Below, piece by piece: positions 1 to 7,310 of a stretch of DNA of 36,393 bases. Every line of letters begins with the position of its first letter. The first letter of the stretch is position 1. Where the stretch lies: assembly GCA_021372475.1 (NCBI GenBank), contig JAJFUJ010000012.1:1-36393 (forward strand), read 5' to 3'. The notes beneath the pieces were generated by a model. The model searched no databases, was not told the origin of the DNA, and saw only the letters and a program-made list of their open reading frames with translations. This stretch comes from Chloroflexota bacterium. GTDB taxonomy: Bacteria > Chloroflexota > Anaerolineae > UBA1429. Made by a program: the position numbers and the translations under genes.

Positions 1-885
1 TATACCGGCCTGATCGCCGCCGCTATAGCTGCCAGCGTTGGGTTCCACGTTTGGCTGCCGCTGCAGGGCACTGTGGGCATGCAGTTGGCAGAAAAGCAGT
101 ACTCCGGCCGCGTGATGGGGGCGCTGGCTTCCTCCTCTGCACTGGCCTCGTTTATCGGCATGGGCGCGGTGGCTCTGTTGGCTGCCACATTGCCGCTGCG
201 CTGGTTTTTTGTCATCGCGGGAGTACTAATCGTGATAGCGGCTGTATTGCTGCTGCGCCTGCCGATATCGCTCGGTAAAACTGCTGTCCAGCAACCGCGT
301 TTGTTCTTTCGCAAGCGCTACTGGCTTTATTATGTGCTGACCTTTTTTGAAGGCTCGCGCATTCAGCTTTTTGCCGCTTTTGGCACCCTGATTCTGGTGC
401 AGAATTACCAATTCAGCACTCGCGAGATCAGCTTGTTGCTTTTGGTCAGCGGCCTGGTGAACTTTATCCTGGCGCCGGTCTTTGGCCGGATGCTGGATAA
501 ACTGGGTGAGCGCACCGTACTCACTGCCAGCTATATTGCGCTGGCGCTTTGCTTTGTCGGTTATGCGACTATCCACCGGCCAGTTATTCTGGGCGCTATT
601 TTGGTCATCATTAACCTGCTGACGATGCTGAGCATTGGCCTATCTACCTATGTCAACCGCATCGCGCCCCCAAGTGAGTTGGCGCCCACCCTGAACTCTG
701 GAGTAAGCGTTAACCACATCACTTCGGTCGGGATGGCCTTTTTGGCTGGTGCGCTGCTCAGGCAGGTCGGTTACGAGATGCTTTGTTGGGGAGTGGTGGT
801 GATTATCCTGGCCTCCGTGCCATTTGCCCTGGCAATTAAAAGCCGTTATGCGCCACCGAGAGTTGACGCGGCAGAGCCGGAATAA
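1..885 (+). CDS. MFS transporter, 3' part (5' end outside window)
   Basis: The open frame runs from base 1, so the gene begins upstream; 294 residues are visible. They contain about eight strongly hydrophobic helices and end in a short charged tail. Between helices there is a cytoplasmic-loop pattern (GRMLDKLGERT) typical of the major facilitator superfamily, so this is the C-terminal half or more of a 12-helix secondary transporter in the cytoplasmic membrane. The substrate cannot be read from the sequence. The next gene, a membrane miniprotein, starts 18 bases after its stop, and then a TauE/SafE exporter and a UxaA-type lyase follow on the same strand. It may therefore import the lyase substrate, but that is inference. 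An ATG at 73 is internal to the family fold and is not the likely start. Confidence 0.82.
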   Translation, partial: YTGLIAAAIAASVGFHVWLPLQGTVGMQLAEKQYSGRVMGALASSSALASFIGMGAVALLAATLPLRWFFVIAGVLIVIAAVLLLRLPISLGKTAVQQPRLFFRKRYWLYYVLTFFEGSRIQLFAAFGTLILVQNYQFSTREISLLLLVSGLVNFILAPVFGRMLDKLGERTVLTASYIALALCFVGYATIHRPVILGAILVIINLLTMLSIGLSTYVNRIAPPSELAPTLNSGVSVNHITSVGMAFLAGALLRQVGYEMLCWGVVVIILASVPFALAIKSRYAPPRVDAAEPE

Positions 886-903
886 GCTTTGTGGGAGGGT
901 TCA

Positions 904-1041
904 ATGCAGTTGTGGCTGAAAGTTGTCCTTACCCTGGCGCTGCCGGTGGTATGGGGTATCGGTAGTGCTTGGTTAATGGATAGCCTGTCGCGCTGGCGGC
1001 GCAACCGCCGGGGCGACGCTAAGCAGGATCCCAAGCGATGA
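904..1041 (+). CDS. 45-residue membrane miniprotein
   Basis: A short frame of 45 codons begins at an ATG preceded by a strong ribosome binding site (GGGAGGG, 892-898). Its stop overlaps the start of the exporter gene in an ATGA arrangement (1038-1041), so the two are probably translationally coupled. The product has one hydrophobic helix (about residues 4-25, with Trp and Leu) followed by a very basic tail (SRWRRNRRGDAKQDPKR). This is the topology of a single-pass membrane protein with a cytoplasmic C-terminus. I do not recognise a family. The placement suggests a small accessory subunit of the exporter or of the upstream MFS transporter, but no function is shown by the sequence itself. Confidence 0.68.
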   Translation: MQLWLKVVLTLALPVVWGIGSAWLMDSLSRWRRNRRGDAKQDPKR

Positions 1042-1907
1042 CGCTTACTATTATCGGCGCGCTGTTTATCGGCGCTGGTGTGGGGGTATTGACCGCCATC
1101 TTTGGCGTGGGCGGGGGATTTCTGATCACCCCTCTGCTGCACATTGTATTGGGTATGCCGATGCCGCTGGCGGTCGGCACTTCGGCTGTACAGATTCTCG
1201 GTGTCTCGACCTGCTCGCTGTATGAACGGCGGCATAGCGATAAGCCGGCTGCTAAACTGGCCATTGTCGCCTTCGGTGGAAATTATGTAGGGGTCCAGCT
1301 AGGCGCTGACTTGCTCCATTACCTGGACGGATTGGGCACCGTCAGCGTGAACGGGTTTAGCTTTGTTGCGGCTGACATGATTATCCTGGCGATTTTTATC
1401 CCGTTGTTGCTGGGCATCGCTTACCGCGTCTATCGCGACACACGCCAAAGCGCCGAATCTGCTAGCAGGGTAGGGTGGTTTGCGCGTGTGCGAATCCCGC
1501 CCTTTACGCGCTTCGAGGAGCTTGACCAACCGGAGCTCTCGCTACCTGTATTAGCTTACTTTGGACTATTTATGGGGTTTTGTACGGGACTCTTGGGAAT
1601 CGGCGGAGGGGTGCTGCTTTTCCCGGCACTGATATACCTTGTGGGGCTGCATACGCGCCGTGCAGCGGCCACCAGCTTGGTGATGGTCTGGCTGACCTCA
1701 GCAATTGCTGTGGTAACGCATACGGCAGCCGGTAACGTGGATTATGGCCTGGTTGTTCCCCTACTATTTGGCGGTACCCTGGGAGCTCATCTGGGAGCTC
1801 GCTGGGGCGCTATGCTGAGCGGGCGCGAGATCAAGAGATATTTTGTGTATGTGCTTGTGCTGGCTGCTATAATGGTCGCGCTTAAAATCGGGTTCAGTTT
1901 GTTCTAG
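1038..1907 (+). CDS. TauE/SafE family anion (sulfite) exporter
   Basis: The 289-residue protein is almost entirely hydrophobic. It shows the internal duplication of the TauE/SafE family: a glycine-rich helix pair near the N-terminus (GVLTAIFGVGGGFLITPLL) is repeated in the second half (FCTGLLGIGGGVLLFPAL). Each is followed by a segment with A-V-G-T-S or A-A-T-S. This family exports sulfite, sulfoacetate or related organosulfur anions across the cytoplasmic membrane. The length matches typical members (about 250-300). A hydrophilic loop around residues 130-165 separates the halves. It overlaps the upstream miniprotein by four bases and lies 14 bases before the two-subunit UxaA-family lyase. 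That position would fit disposal of sulfite released by the lyase; the substrate assignment is inference. Confidence 0.86.
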   Translation: MTLTIIGALFIGAGVGVLTAIFGVGGGFLITPLLHIVLGMPMPLAVGTSAVQILGVSTCSLYERRHSDKPAAKLAIVAFGGNYVGVQLGADLLHYLDGLGTVSVNGFSFVAADMIILAIFIPLLLGIAYRVYRDTRQSAESASRVGWFARVRIPPFTRFEELDQPELSLPVLAYFGLFMGFCTGLLGIGGGVLLFPALIYLVGLHTRRAAATSLVMVWLTSAIAVVTHTAAGNVDYGLVVPLLFGGTLGAHLGARWGAMLSGREIKRYFVYVLVLAAIMVALKIGFSLF

Positions 1908-1921
1908 AAAGGGAAAGAAGG

Positions 1922-2197
1922 ATGATCAATGTCCTGCGTATCAACCCGCGCGATAATGTGGTAACCGCTTTGCGCGAACTGCCGGTCGGGACGCTGATCG
2001 AAGCGAGCGATACGCTGCCTGTGGTTATCACCAGCGAGCTCATTCCATTCGGCCACAAAGTGGCTATAGCGGCCATCGCTAAAGGGAGTGCGGTGTTCAA
2101 GTACGGCGCCAGCATCGGTAAGGCTTCAGCGGACATTGCCCCTGGGCAGCATGTCCATACGCATAATCTGCACAGCGTGCGGGGAGCGGCGAAGTGA
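1922..2197 (+). CDS. SAF-domain small subunit of UxaA-family lyase (SuyA-like)
   Basis: This 91-residue protein is a stand-alone SAF domain, the N-terminal beta-clip module of altronate/galactarate dehydratases. Recognisable parts are the opening INPRDNVVTAL, the central IPFGHKVAIAAIAKG and the closing IAPGQHVHTHNL with its two histidines. The start follows a purine-rich site (AAAGAAGG). The stop overlaps the GTG start of the large subunit as GTGA (2194-2197), so equimolar coupled expression is likely. Split small and large subunits occur in (2R)-sulfolactate sulfo-lyase SuyAB (small subunit about 8 kDa, large about 42 kDa, from established knowledge) and also in some altronate dehydratases. 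The neighbouring TauE/SafE exporter favours the sulfo-lyase reading. Confidence 0.82.
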   Translation: MINVLRINPRDNVVTALRELPVGTLIEASDTLPVVITSELIPFGHKVAIAAIAKGSAVFKYGASIGKASADIAPGQHVHTHNLHSVRGAAK

Positions 2198-3363
2198 GCA
2201 ATAATAACACCTTTATGGGGTTTCGACGCCCGGACGGCCGAGTCGGCGTGCGCAATGGGATTGCGATTATCCCAAGCTGCGGCTGCGCCAACCATGCCGC
2301 CAAGCTTATCGCTGCCCAAGTACCGGGCGCTGCCCTCTTGGATTATGTTGGCGGGTGCGGTGAGACTGAGATGGATATCTCGCTCGCCACCCGGCTGCTC
2401 GCACAATACGGCCGGCATCCTAACGTGGTAGGCAGTGTAGTTATCAGCCTGGGCTGCGAGACGCTGAATGCCCAGGAACTGGCGGAGCAGATTAGTGTAG
2501 GGTGGGCGCCTTGTGAGCTTTTTGGCATCCAGCAGCTTGGCAGCACACGGTTGACCGTCGAGCGCGGCATTGCCGCTGCAACCAAGATGGCGGAGCGCAT
2601 CCCTTTCTATCGACGGGAACTGTGCGACATCAGCGAGTTGACCATCGGGCTCGAGTGTGGCGGCTCGGATGCCACCTCGGGGATGGCCGCCAACCCGGCT
2701 ATGGGCAGTTTTAGTGACCTGCTTGCCGAATGCGGCGCCAAGATAATCCTGGCGGAGACCAGCGAGATGCTGGGCGCTGAGGACATTCTCTCTGCGCGCG
2801 CCGTCACGCCGGAGGTAGGCAGCCAGATGTTGCGTATCGTCAGGGAATGTGAGGCTGCTCTCAAGGCCACTGGTGAGGACTTTATGGGTAAACAGCCTAG
2901 CCCGGGCAATGTGCGCGGCGGCATCACTACCGTCGAGGAAAAGGCGCTGGGCGACGTGCTGAAAGGCGGTACCTCCCCTCTGGTAGACGTATTGGCTTAC
3001 GGCGAACCTCCCCGCCGTCCTGGCCTTTCGTTCATGGATACGCCCGGCAACGACCCATGCTCCGTCACTGGATTGGTGGCGGCCGGCAGCCAAATTGTGG
3101 TGTTCACCACCGGACGCGGTAATCCGATGGGGCATTCCATCGCGCCGGTCATCAAGATCACCGGCAACCCCGAAACATACGCACGCATGGCAGAAGACAT
3201 GGACATCAATGCTGGCACCATCGTTCGGGGCGAAGAGACCGTCGCGCAGGTGGGCAGGCGCATCTATGAGCTGTGCCTACAGGTAGCCGGCGGCAAGCAG
3301 GTGGCTGCTGAGGTGCTCGGACACGCCGAGTTTATGATGCTGCGGCGCGGGCCCACTTATTAA
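2194..3363 (+). CDS. UxaA-family lyase large subunit (SuyB-like or altronate dehydratase-like)
   Basis: The 389-residue protein carries the hallmarks of the UxaA large domain: RRPDGRVGVRNG near residue 10, a cysteine pair in PSCGCANH, the segment GLECGGSDATSG, and the C-terminal FTTGRGNPMGHSIAPVIKITGN. It starts with GTG, coupled to the SAF subunit. Members eliminate water from sugar acids (altronate, galactarate) or sulfite from sulfolactate using a metal centre. The segment YVGGCGETEMD sits where dehydratases, as I recall them, carry a histidine-rich H-x-H-G-C-type motif; here the cysteine stays but the histidines do not. This could indicate a different substrate. Size and the adjacent exporter fit SuyB, but sequence alone does not distinguish the two reactions. 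It is the last gene before a strong terminator. Confidence 0.8.
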   Translation: MSNNNTFMGFRRPDGRVGVRNGIAIIPSCGCANHAAKLIAAQVPGAALLDYVGGCGETEMDISLATRLLAQYGRHPNVVGSVVISLGCETLNAQELAEQISVGWAPCELFGIQQLGSTRLTVERGIAAATKMAERIPFYRRELCDISELTIGLECGGSDATSGMAANPAMGSFSDLLAECGAKIILAETSEMLGAEDILSARAVTPEVGSQMLRIVRECEAALKATGEDFMGKQPSPGNVRGGITTVEEKALGDVLKGGTSPLVDVLAYGEPPRRPGLSFMDTPGNDPCSVTGLVAAGSQIVVFTTGRGNPMGHSIAPVIKITGNPETYARMAEDMDINAGTIVRGEETVAQVGRRIYELCLQVAGGKQVAAEVLGHAEFMMLRRGPTY

Positions 3364-3378
3364 TTGGGCATACTACGG

Positions 3379-3406
3379 AACAAGCCGCACGCGCGTGCGG
3401 CTTGTT
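3379..3406. terminator. Bidirectional rho-independent terminator
   Basis: A perfect inverted repeat of two 14-base arms (AACAAGCCGCACGC and its complement) lies between the convergent lyase and lysS genes. It ends in TT on one side and starts with AA on the other, so it can stop transcription from both strands. The lysS stop codon begins only four bases beyond it. Confidence 0.85.
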
Positions 3407-3409
3407 TGA

Positions 3410-4876
3410 TTAATCCTTGTTGCGCAATTGCGGAAAGAGGATTACCTCGCGGATCGAGGTTTGGTCAGTAAAGAGCATCACCATCCGGTCGACGCCAAAG
3501 CCAAGCCCGCCGGTGGGTGGCATACCGTGTTCGAGCGCGGTGATAAAATCCTCATCCATCGGATGCGATTCCTCTTCGCCGGCGGTGTAATCCCGGGCGG
3601 CCGCGGCGAAGCGTTCACGCTGATCCAGAGGGTCGTTCAGCTCGGTGAAGGCGTTACCGCATTCCATATTGGCGATGAAAAACTCAAAGCGCTCCACGAG
3701 CTGCGGCTCGCCCGGCTTCTTTTTGGCCAGCGGCGAGATATCAATCGGGTATTCGGTGATGAATGTAGGTTGCGTGAGATTCGGCTCGACGGTTTCATCA
3801 AAAAGTTTTTCTATCAGTTTGCCCCAGTTAGGCAGCTTGCCAAAGGAATAGCCTTTGGCCTGAACCGCTGCAGAAAGGCTGGCATAGTCGCTGACAGTGG
3901 CAATGTCGATTCCAGAGGCATCCAGGATGGCTTGGCGCATAGTGATCCTGCGCCAGGGCGGTGTCAGGTCGATATCCTGTCCCTGATAGGTGATGTGTGT
4001 GGCGCCTAATACCTCTTGCGCGACGGCGGCATACAGTTCTTCTACCAGGCGCATTATGTCATTGTAATCCGCATAAGCCTGGTACAACTCTGTCATCGTA
4101 AACTCGGGGTTGTGTCGAGTTGAGATGCCCTCGTTGCGAAAGTTATGGCCAATTTCATACACGCGGTCCAAACCGCCGATGATCAGCCTCTTCAAATATA
4201 GCTCGTCCGCGATGCGCAGGTAAAGCGTTTGGTCGAGGGCGTTATGATGGGTAGTAAATGGACGTGCCGCTGCTCCGCCGTATAACGGCTGCAGGATGGG
4301 CGTCTCGACCTCGAGAAAGCCGCGCGCATCCAGGAAACGGCGGATGGCGCTGACTATGCGCGTGCGGGTGATAAAGACGTTCCGCACCTCTTCATTGGAG
4401 AGCAAATCCAGGTAACGCTGGCGGTAGCGAAGCTCGACATCCTGGAGCCCGTGCCACTTTTCGGGCAGCGGCCGCAATGCTTTGGAGAGCAGGGTGTAAT
4501 TCTCAACCTGGACGGTTACTTCGCCGGTGTGGGTGCGAAACATGCTGCCCTCGACACTGATGAAATCGGCCACATCGAGCTGCTTGAATGCCTGATAAGG
4601 TTCCGCACCGAGCACATCCTGGCGCGCCAGAATCTGGATACGCCCGCTACCGTCGGCGATATGAGCAAACGTAGATTTACCCATCACACGCATCGAGACC
4701 AGCCGACCGGCGACACGACTATGCAGCTTCTCACCTTCGCCCAGCGCCTCAAATGCAGCCAGGGCATGCGCGGTAGTGTGAGTGCAGCTAGAACGCGGTG
4801 GATATGGATCGACCCCGGCAGCACGCAATTTGTCCAGTTTCGCGATGCGCCGCTCACGTTGATCAAGCTCAGCCAT
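3410..4876 (-). CDS. lysS: Lysyl-tRNA synthetase, class II
   Basis: This 488-residue protein charges tRNA-Lys with lysine in the cytoplasm. An N-terminal OB-fold anticodon-binding domain (about residues 55-150; GRLVSMRVMGKSTFAHI) precedes the class II catalytic core. Motif 1 lies around FLEVETPIL. Motif 2 is GHNFRNEGISTRHNPEFT. Motif 3 is GLGFGVDRMVML near the C-terminus. The length is normal for bacterial LysS, and the start follows AAGGAG with good spacing. It lies 25 bases downstream of greA on the same strand, a frequent bacterial gene order. No lesion is seen. Confidence 0.97.
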   Translation of the reverse strand: MAELDQRERRIAKLDKLRAAGVDPYPPRSSCTHTTAHALAAFEALGEGEKLHSRVAGRLVSMRVMGKSTFAHIADGSGRIQILARQDVLGAEPYQAFKQLDVADFISVEGSMFRTHTGEVTVQVENYTLLSKALRPLPEKWHGLQDVELRYRQRYLDLLSNEEVRNVFITRTRIVSAIRRFLDARGFLEVETPILQPLYGGAAARPFTTHHNALDQTLYLRIADELYLKRLIIGGLDRVYEIGHNFRNEGISTRHNPEFTMTELYQAYADYNDIMRLVEELYAAVAQEVLGATHITYQGQDIDLTPPWRRITMRQAILDASGIDIATVSDYASLSAAVQAKGYSFGKLPNWGKLIEKLFDETVEPNLTQPTFITEYPIDISPLAKKKPGEPQLVERFEFFIANMECGNAFTELNDPLDQRERFAAAARDYTAGEEESHPMDEDFITALEHGMPPTGGLGFGVDRMVMLFTDQTSIREVILFPQLRNKD

Positions 4877-4901
4877 CAGTGCTCCTTATCGGCGTCGATC
4901 G

Positions 4902-5369
4902 TTATTGGATAGCAAGCACTTTAAAGTGGGTTGTCCCGCCAGGAGTATCTACCCGAACGAGATCTCCGGTGCGCTTGCCAAGTAAAGCCTTACCCAATGG
5001 CGATTCATTCGAGATACGTCCCTTGACTGGATCGGCTTCAGTGCGACCGACAATCTGGTACGTTTCTGGAGCATAATTGTCCTCAGCCACTGTCACGCTG
5101 GCTCCTAGTAGGATGACATCTGTCTTAGCCGCGCCGGTCAACACACGTGCATTGGCTAATATCGCCTCGAGTTCGCGGATGCGTCCCTCGATAAACGCTT
5201 GCTCGCGCTTGGTTTCGTCGTATCCGGCATTCTCGGTAAGGTCACCTTCCTCTACAGCCGCCTTGAGGCTCTCGGCTACCTCAATACGCCGCACATCCCG
5301 CAGGTGATTCAATTCTTGCTCTAGCTTAACGCGGCCTTCTGCTGTAAGAAAGTTCACTTTTTCTGCCAT
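4902..5369 (-). CDS. greA: Transcription elongation factor GreA
   Basis: The 155-residue protein has the two GreA domains. An N-terminal antiparallel coiled coil comes first (about residues 1-75; LTAEGRVKLEQELNHLRDVRR, then GDLTENAGYDETKREQAFIEGRI). A C-terminal FKBP-like domain follows (about 80-155; VTVAEDNYAPETYQIVG, ISNESPLGKALLGKRTGD). The acidic tip DLTENAGYDE enters the RNA polymerase secondary channel and stimulates transcript cleavage in backtracked complexes. The start is set by AGAGG eight bases upstream. It is the first gene of a greA-lysS unit, with a plausible promoter about 90-115 bases upstream. Confidence 0.97.
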   Translation of the reverse strand: MAEKVNFLTAEGRVKLEQELNHLRDVRRIEVAESLKAAVEEGDLTENAGYDETKREQAFIEGRIRELEAILANARVLTGAAKTDVILLGASVTVAEDNYAPETYQIVGRTEADPVKGRISNESPLGKALLGKRTGDLVRVDTPGGTTHFKVLAIQ

Positions 5370-5457
5370 GATATTTTAGCCTCTTGAAAGCGTATAGATA
5401 TAAAAGAAGCCCTTAGGCGTGTATACCACGACCTTGGGGCCACCTCAGAATATTACT

Positions 5458-5486
5458 ATGATAATACGGTCTTGTTTTTTTTGCAA
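5458..5486 (-). promoter_or_regulatory. Candidate promoter for greA-lysS
   Basis: Read on the minus strand, TTGCAA (5481-5486) and TATCAT (5458-5463) are separated by 17 bases. This would start the transcript near 5451 and give an untranslated leader of about 80 bases. The match is moderate. Confidence 0.45.
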
Positions 5487-5501
5487 ACGGCCCCGATATT
5501 C

Positions 5502-5530
5502 TTGACAATACCCTCTCGAGTGGCTATGCT
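5502..5530 (+). promoter_or_regulatory. Promoter for moxR-GNAT
   Basis: A consensus -35 TTGACA (5502-5507) and a -10 TATGCT (5525-5530) have exactly 17 bases between them. A transcript would start near 5537. The ribosome binding site AGAGGAGG (5546-5552) then lies just before the ATG at 5558. Confidence 0.75.
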
Positions 5531-5557
5531 AATTCAGCGTAGCCAGAGGAGGCTGTT

Positions 5558-6517
5558 ATGGGGATTATTCAGAATGTCGGTGATAAAATAGCGGTCAATG
5601 TCGAACAGGTCATCATCGGCAAACATCGCGAGATCCAGATGGTGCTCGTGGCGATGTTATGCCAAGGGCACGTGCTTATTGAGGATGTCCCCGGCGTCGG
5701 TAAAACCATGCTGGCCAAGGCTATTGCAAAATCGATCGGCTCAACTTTTCATCGCATCCAGTTTACCCCTGATATGCTTCCTTCTGATATCACTGGCGTC
5801 TCCGTCTTTAATCAGCAGACGCGCCAATTCGAATACCGCCCTGGCCCAATAATGGCTCAGATTGTGTTGGTGGATGAAGTCAACCGCGCGACACCGAAAA
5901 CACAGTCGGCGTTGCTCGAGTGTATGGAAGAGCACCAGGTGACGGTAGACGAGGGCACCTATTATATGCCCAAACCGTTCCTAGTGTTGGCCACGCAAAA
6001 CCCAATCGAGTATGAAGGCACCTTCCCCCTGCCTGAAGCGCAGCTTGACCGATTCCTGATGCGCATCAGTCTTGGGCACCCTAAGCCTGAGGAAGAGGTA
6101 CAGATTCTGGATGCGCAGGAGCATCAACACCCAATCGAAGGTATCGGGCAGGTTGTGCCGGTTGAGGACTTGATCGAAGCGCAGCAGGTCGTGCACTCCA
6201 TTTACGCTGACCCGCTGATCAAGGAATATATCGTAGCGTTGGTTAACGCGACGCGCGACCACCACGATGTGTATTTAGGTGCCAGCCCGCGCGGCAGTTT
6301 GGCGCTGCATCATGCCGGGCAGGCGTTAGCCGCCCTGTATGGACGCGATTTCGTTATCCCTGATGACATCAAGCTGCTTGCAGAAGCTACCCTGGCGCAC
6401 CGCATCATCGTTAGCCCTTCCGCCCGCATCAAGAACGTCGATACCAGGGCAGTCGTACGTGAAATCGTAGATCAAGTGCCTGTCCCTGGGACACGCCGCC
6501 GCCCCACAAACAAATAA
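5558..6517 (+). CDS. MoxR-family AAA+ ATPase
   Basis: The 319-residue protein is a MoxR-type AAA+ ATPase, a chaperone-like remodelling enzyme in the cytoplasm. Walker A is PGVGKT (residues 45-50), Walker B ends in D106-E107 ([10 protein letters not shown]), and sensor 1 follows in LVLATQNP. The MoxR signature [15 protein letters not shown] and a C-terminal helical lid ([18 protein letters not shown]) are complete. MoxR genes usually precede DUF58 and von Willebrand factor A genes that encode their partners. Here only a GNAT acetyltransferase follows, 21 bases downstream. The start is set by AGAGGAGG. Confidence 0.93.
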   Translation: MGIIQNVGDKIAVNVEQVIIGKHREIQMVLVAMLCQGHVLIEDVPGVGKTMLAKAIAKSIGSTFHRIQFTPDMLPSDITGVSVFNQQTRQFEYRPGPIMAQIVLVDEVNRATPKTQSALLECMEEHQVTVDEGTYYMPKPFLVLATQNPIEYEGTFPLPEAQLDRFLMRISLGHPKPEEEVQILDAQEHQHPIEGIGQVVPVEDLIEAQQVVHSIYADPLIKEYIVALVNATRDHHDVYLGASPRGSLALHHAGQALAALYGRDFVIPDDIKLLAEATLAHRIIVSPSARIKNVDTRAVVREIVDQVPVPGTRRRPTNK

Positions 6518-6538
6518 CCTGCCAGCGAGGTGTGAGAT

Positions 6539-7066
6539 ATGCGCATACGCCAAATGACGGTTGGAGACGTTGACGGCTGTTTACGGCTGGATAGCTCCTA
6601 CCCGACTGCATACGTGTGGCACCTGATTGACCATATAACAGAGACCCATATCGAGATTACCCTGGAGCGGACACGTTTACCGCGTACCGTTCAGGTAGAT
6701 TATCCTTGCGCCCTGGCAGATCTGGCCGATGAATGCCGTACAAGCGATTGTTTCCTGGTCGCGGACCACTTGAGCAAGTTGCAGGGCTGCATCAACCTTA
6801 GGCAACGCCGCTGGACGAATACTGCCTGGATCGAATACTGCGCGGTGGACCGCACCTATCGTGGGCAGGGGATTGGCTCGCTCATGCTTGAGGCAGGCGA
6901 AGACTGGGCTCGCAGTGCCAAACTCAGGCAGGTAGTGATGCCCTTGCAAACCAAAAACGACCTGGCGATTGCGGCGGCTATGGCACGCGGTTATCTTTTT
7001 GCGGGGTACCTTGATCGTTACTTTAATAACGAAGACATCGGTCTGCTGTTTGCGAAGGCAGTTTGA
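6539..7066 (+). CDS. GNAT-family N-acetyltransferase
   Basis: The 175-residue protein ends in a GNAT acetyl-CoA-binding core. The core contains a strand (WIEYCAVDRTYR), the pyrophosphate loop RGQGIG and a helix (SLMLEAGEDWARSA), followed by a strand and a C-terminal Y-F-N-N segment. The first half (residues 1-90) varies more and begins with the usual IRQMTVGDVDGCLRLD. It would transfer an acetyl group to an amine of an unknown protein or small-molecule substrate. It lies 21 bases after moxR and has a GAGGTG ribosome binding site, so the two are probably co-transcribed. No specificity can be read. Confidence 0.85.
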   Translation: MRIRQMTVGDVDGCLRLDSSYPTAYVWHLIDHITETHIEITLERTRLPRTVQVDYPCALADLADECRTSDCFLVADHLSKLQGCINLRQRRWTNTAWIEYCAVDRTYRGQGIGSLMLEAGEDWARSAKLRQVVMPLQTKNDLAIAAAMARGYLFAGYLDRYFNNEDIGLLFAKAV

Positions 7067-7093
7067 GCGCTGGCAGCAGGCCGATATCTGCGT

Positions 7094-7122
7094 TTTGCAT
7101 TCCGGATGAATGGATGTATAAT
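7094..7122 (+). promoter_or_regulatory. Candidate promoter for rpoC
   Basis: A perfect -10 TATAAT (7117-7122) is preceded at 17 bases by TTTGCA (7094-7099), or at 16 bases by TTGCAT. Transcription would start near 7129, leaving an rpoC leader of about 180 bases. This suggests rpoC is expressed apart from the upstream GNAT gene. Confidence 0.6.
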
Positions 7123-7223
7123 AAAAGGCTGCACGCAAAGCTTGATTTTATACATTGGAAATCAATCATCTATACGGTGATCAAGATATTCTACGCCAAA
7201 TAGCAACATCTCGGTAGACGTGA

Positions 7224-7241
7224 TTTCCTCGCGGGAGGAAA
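7224..7241 (+). other. Hairpin in rpoC leader
   Basis: A 7-bp perfect stem (TTTCCTC / GAGGAAA) with a GCGG loop lies about 70 bases before the rpoC start. It has no T-run, so it is not a terminator. Its purine arm (GGAGGAAA) resembles a ribosome binding site but has no start codon at suitable distance. The role is unknown. Confidence 0.4.
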
Positions 7242-7310
7242 CCGCAACCGGGATATTTGCGTTATATCTCCTCACGCGTTGCGTTCATCCACTGGATAAT
7301 AGGAGGGCAA

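Noticed and set aside
1894-3135. Long open frame on the minus strand (413 codons) opposite the UxaA large subunit
   Set aside because: Its composition is rich in His, Arg and Gln with no recognisable motif. The plus strand has a clear family match, so this is a shadow of a GC-rich gene.
7257-7310. An 18-residue N-terminal extension of rpoC
   Set aside because: The frame is open from 7257, but AGGAGGG directly precedes ATG 7311 and the family N-terminus begins there.
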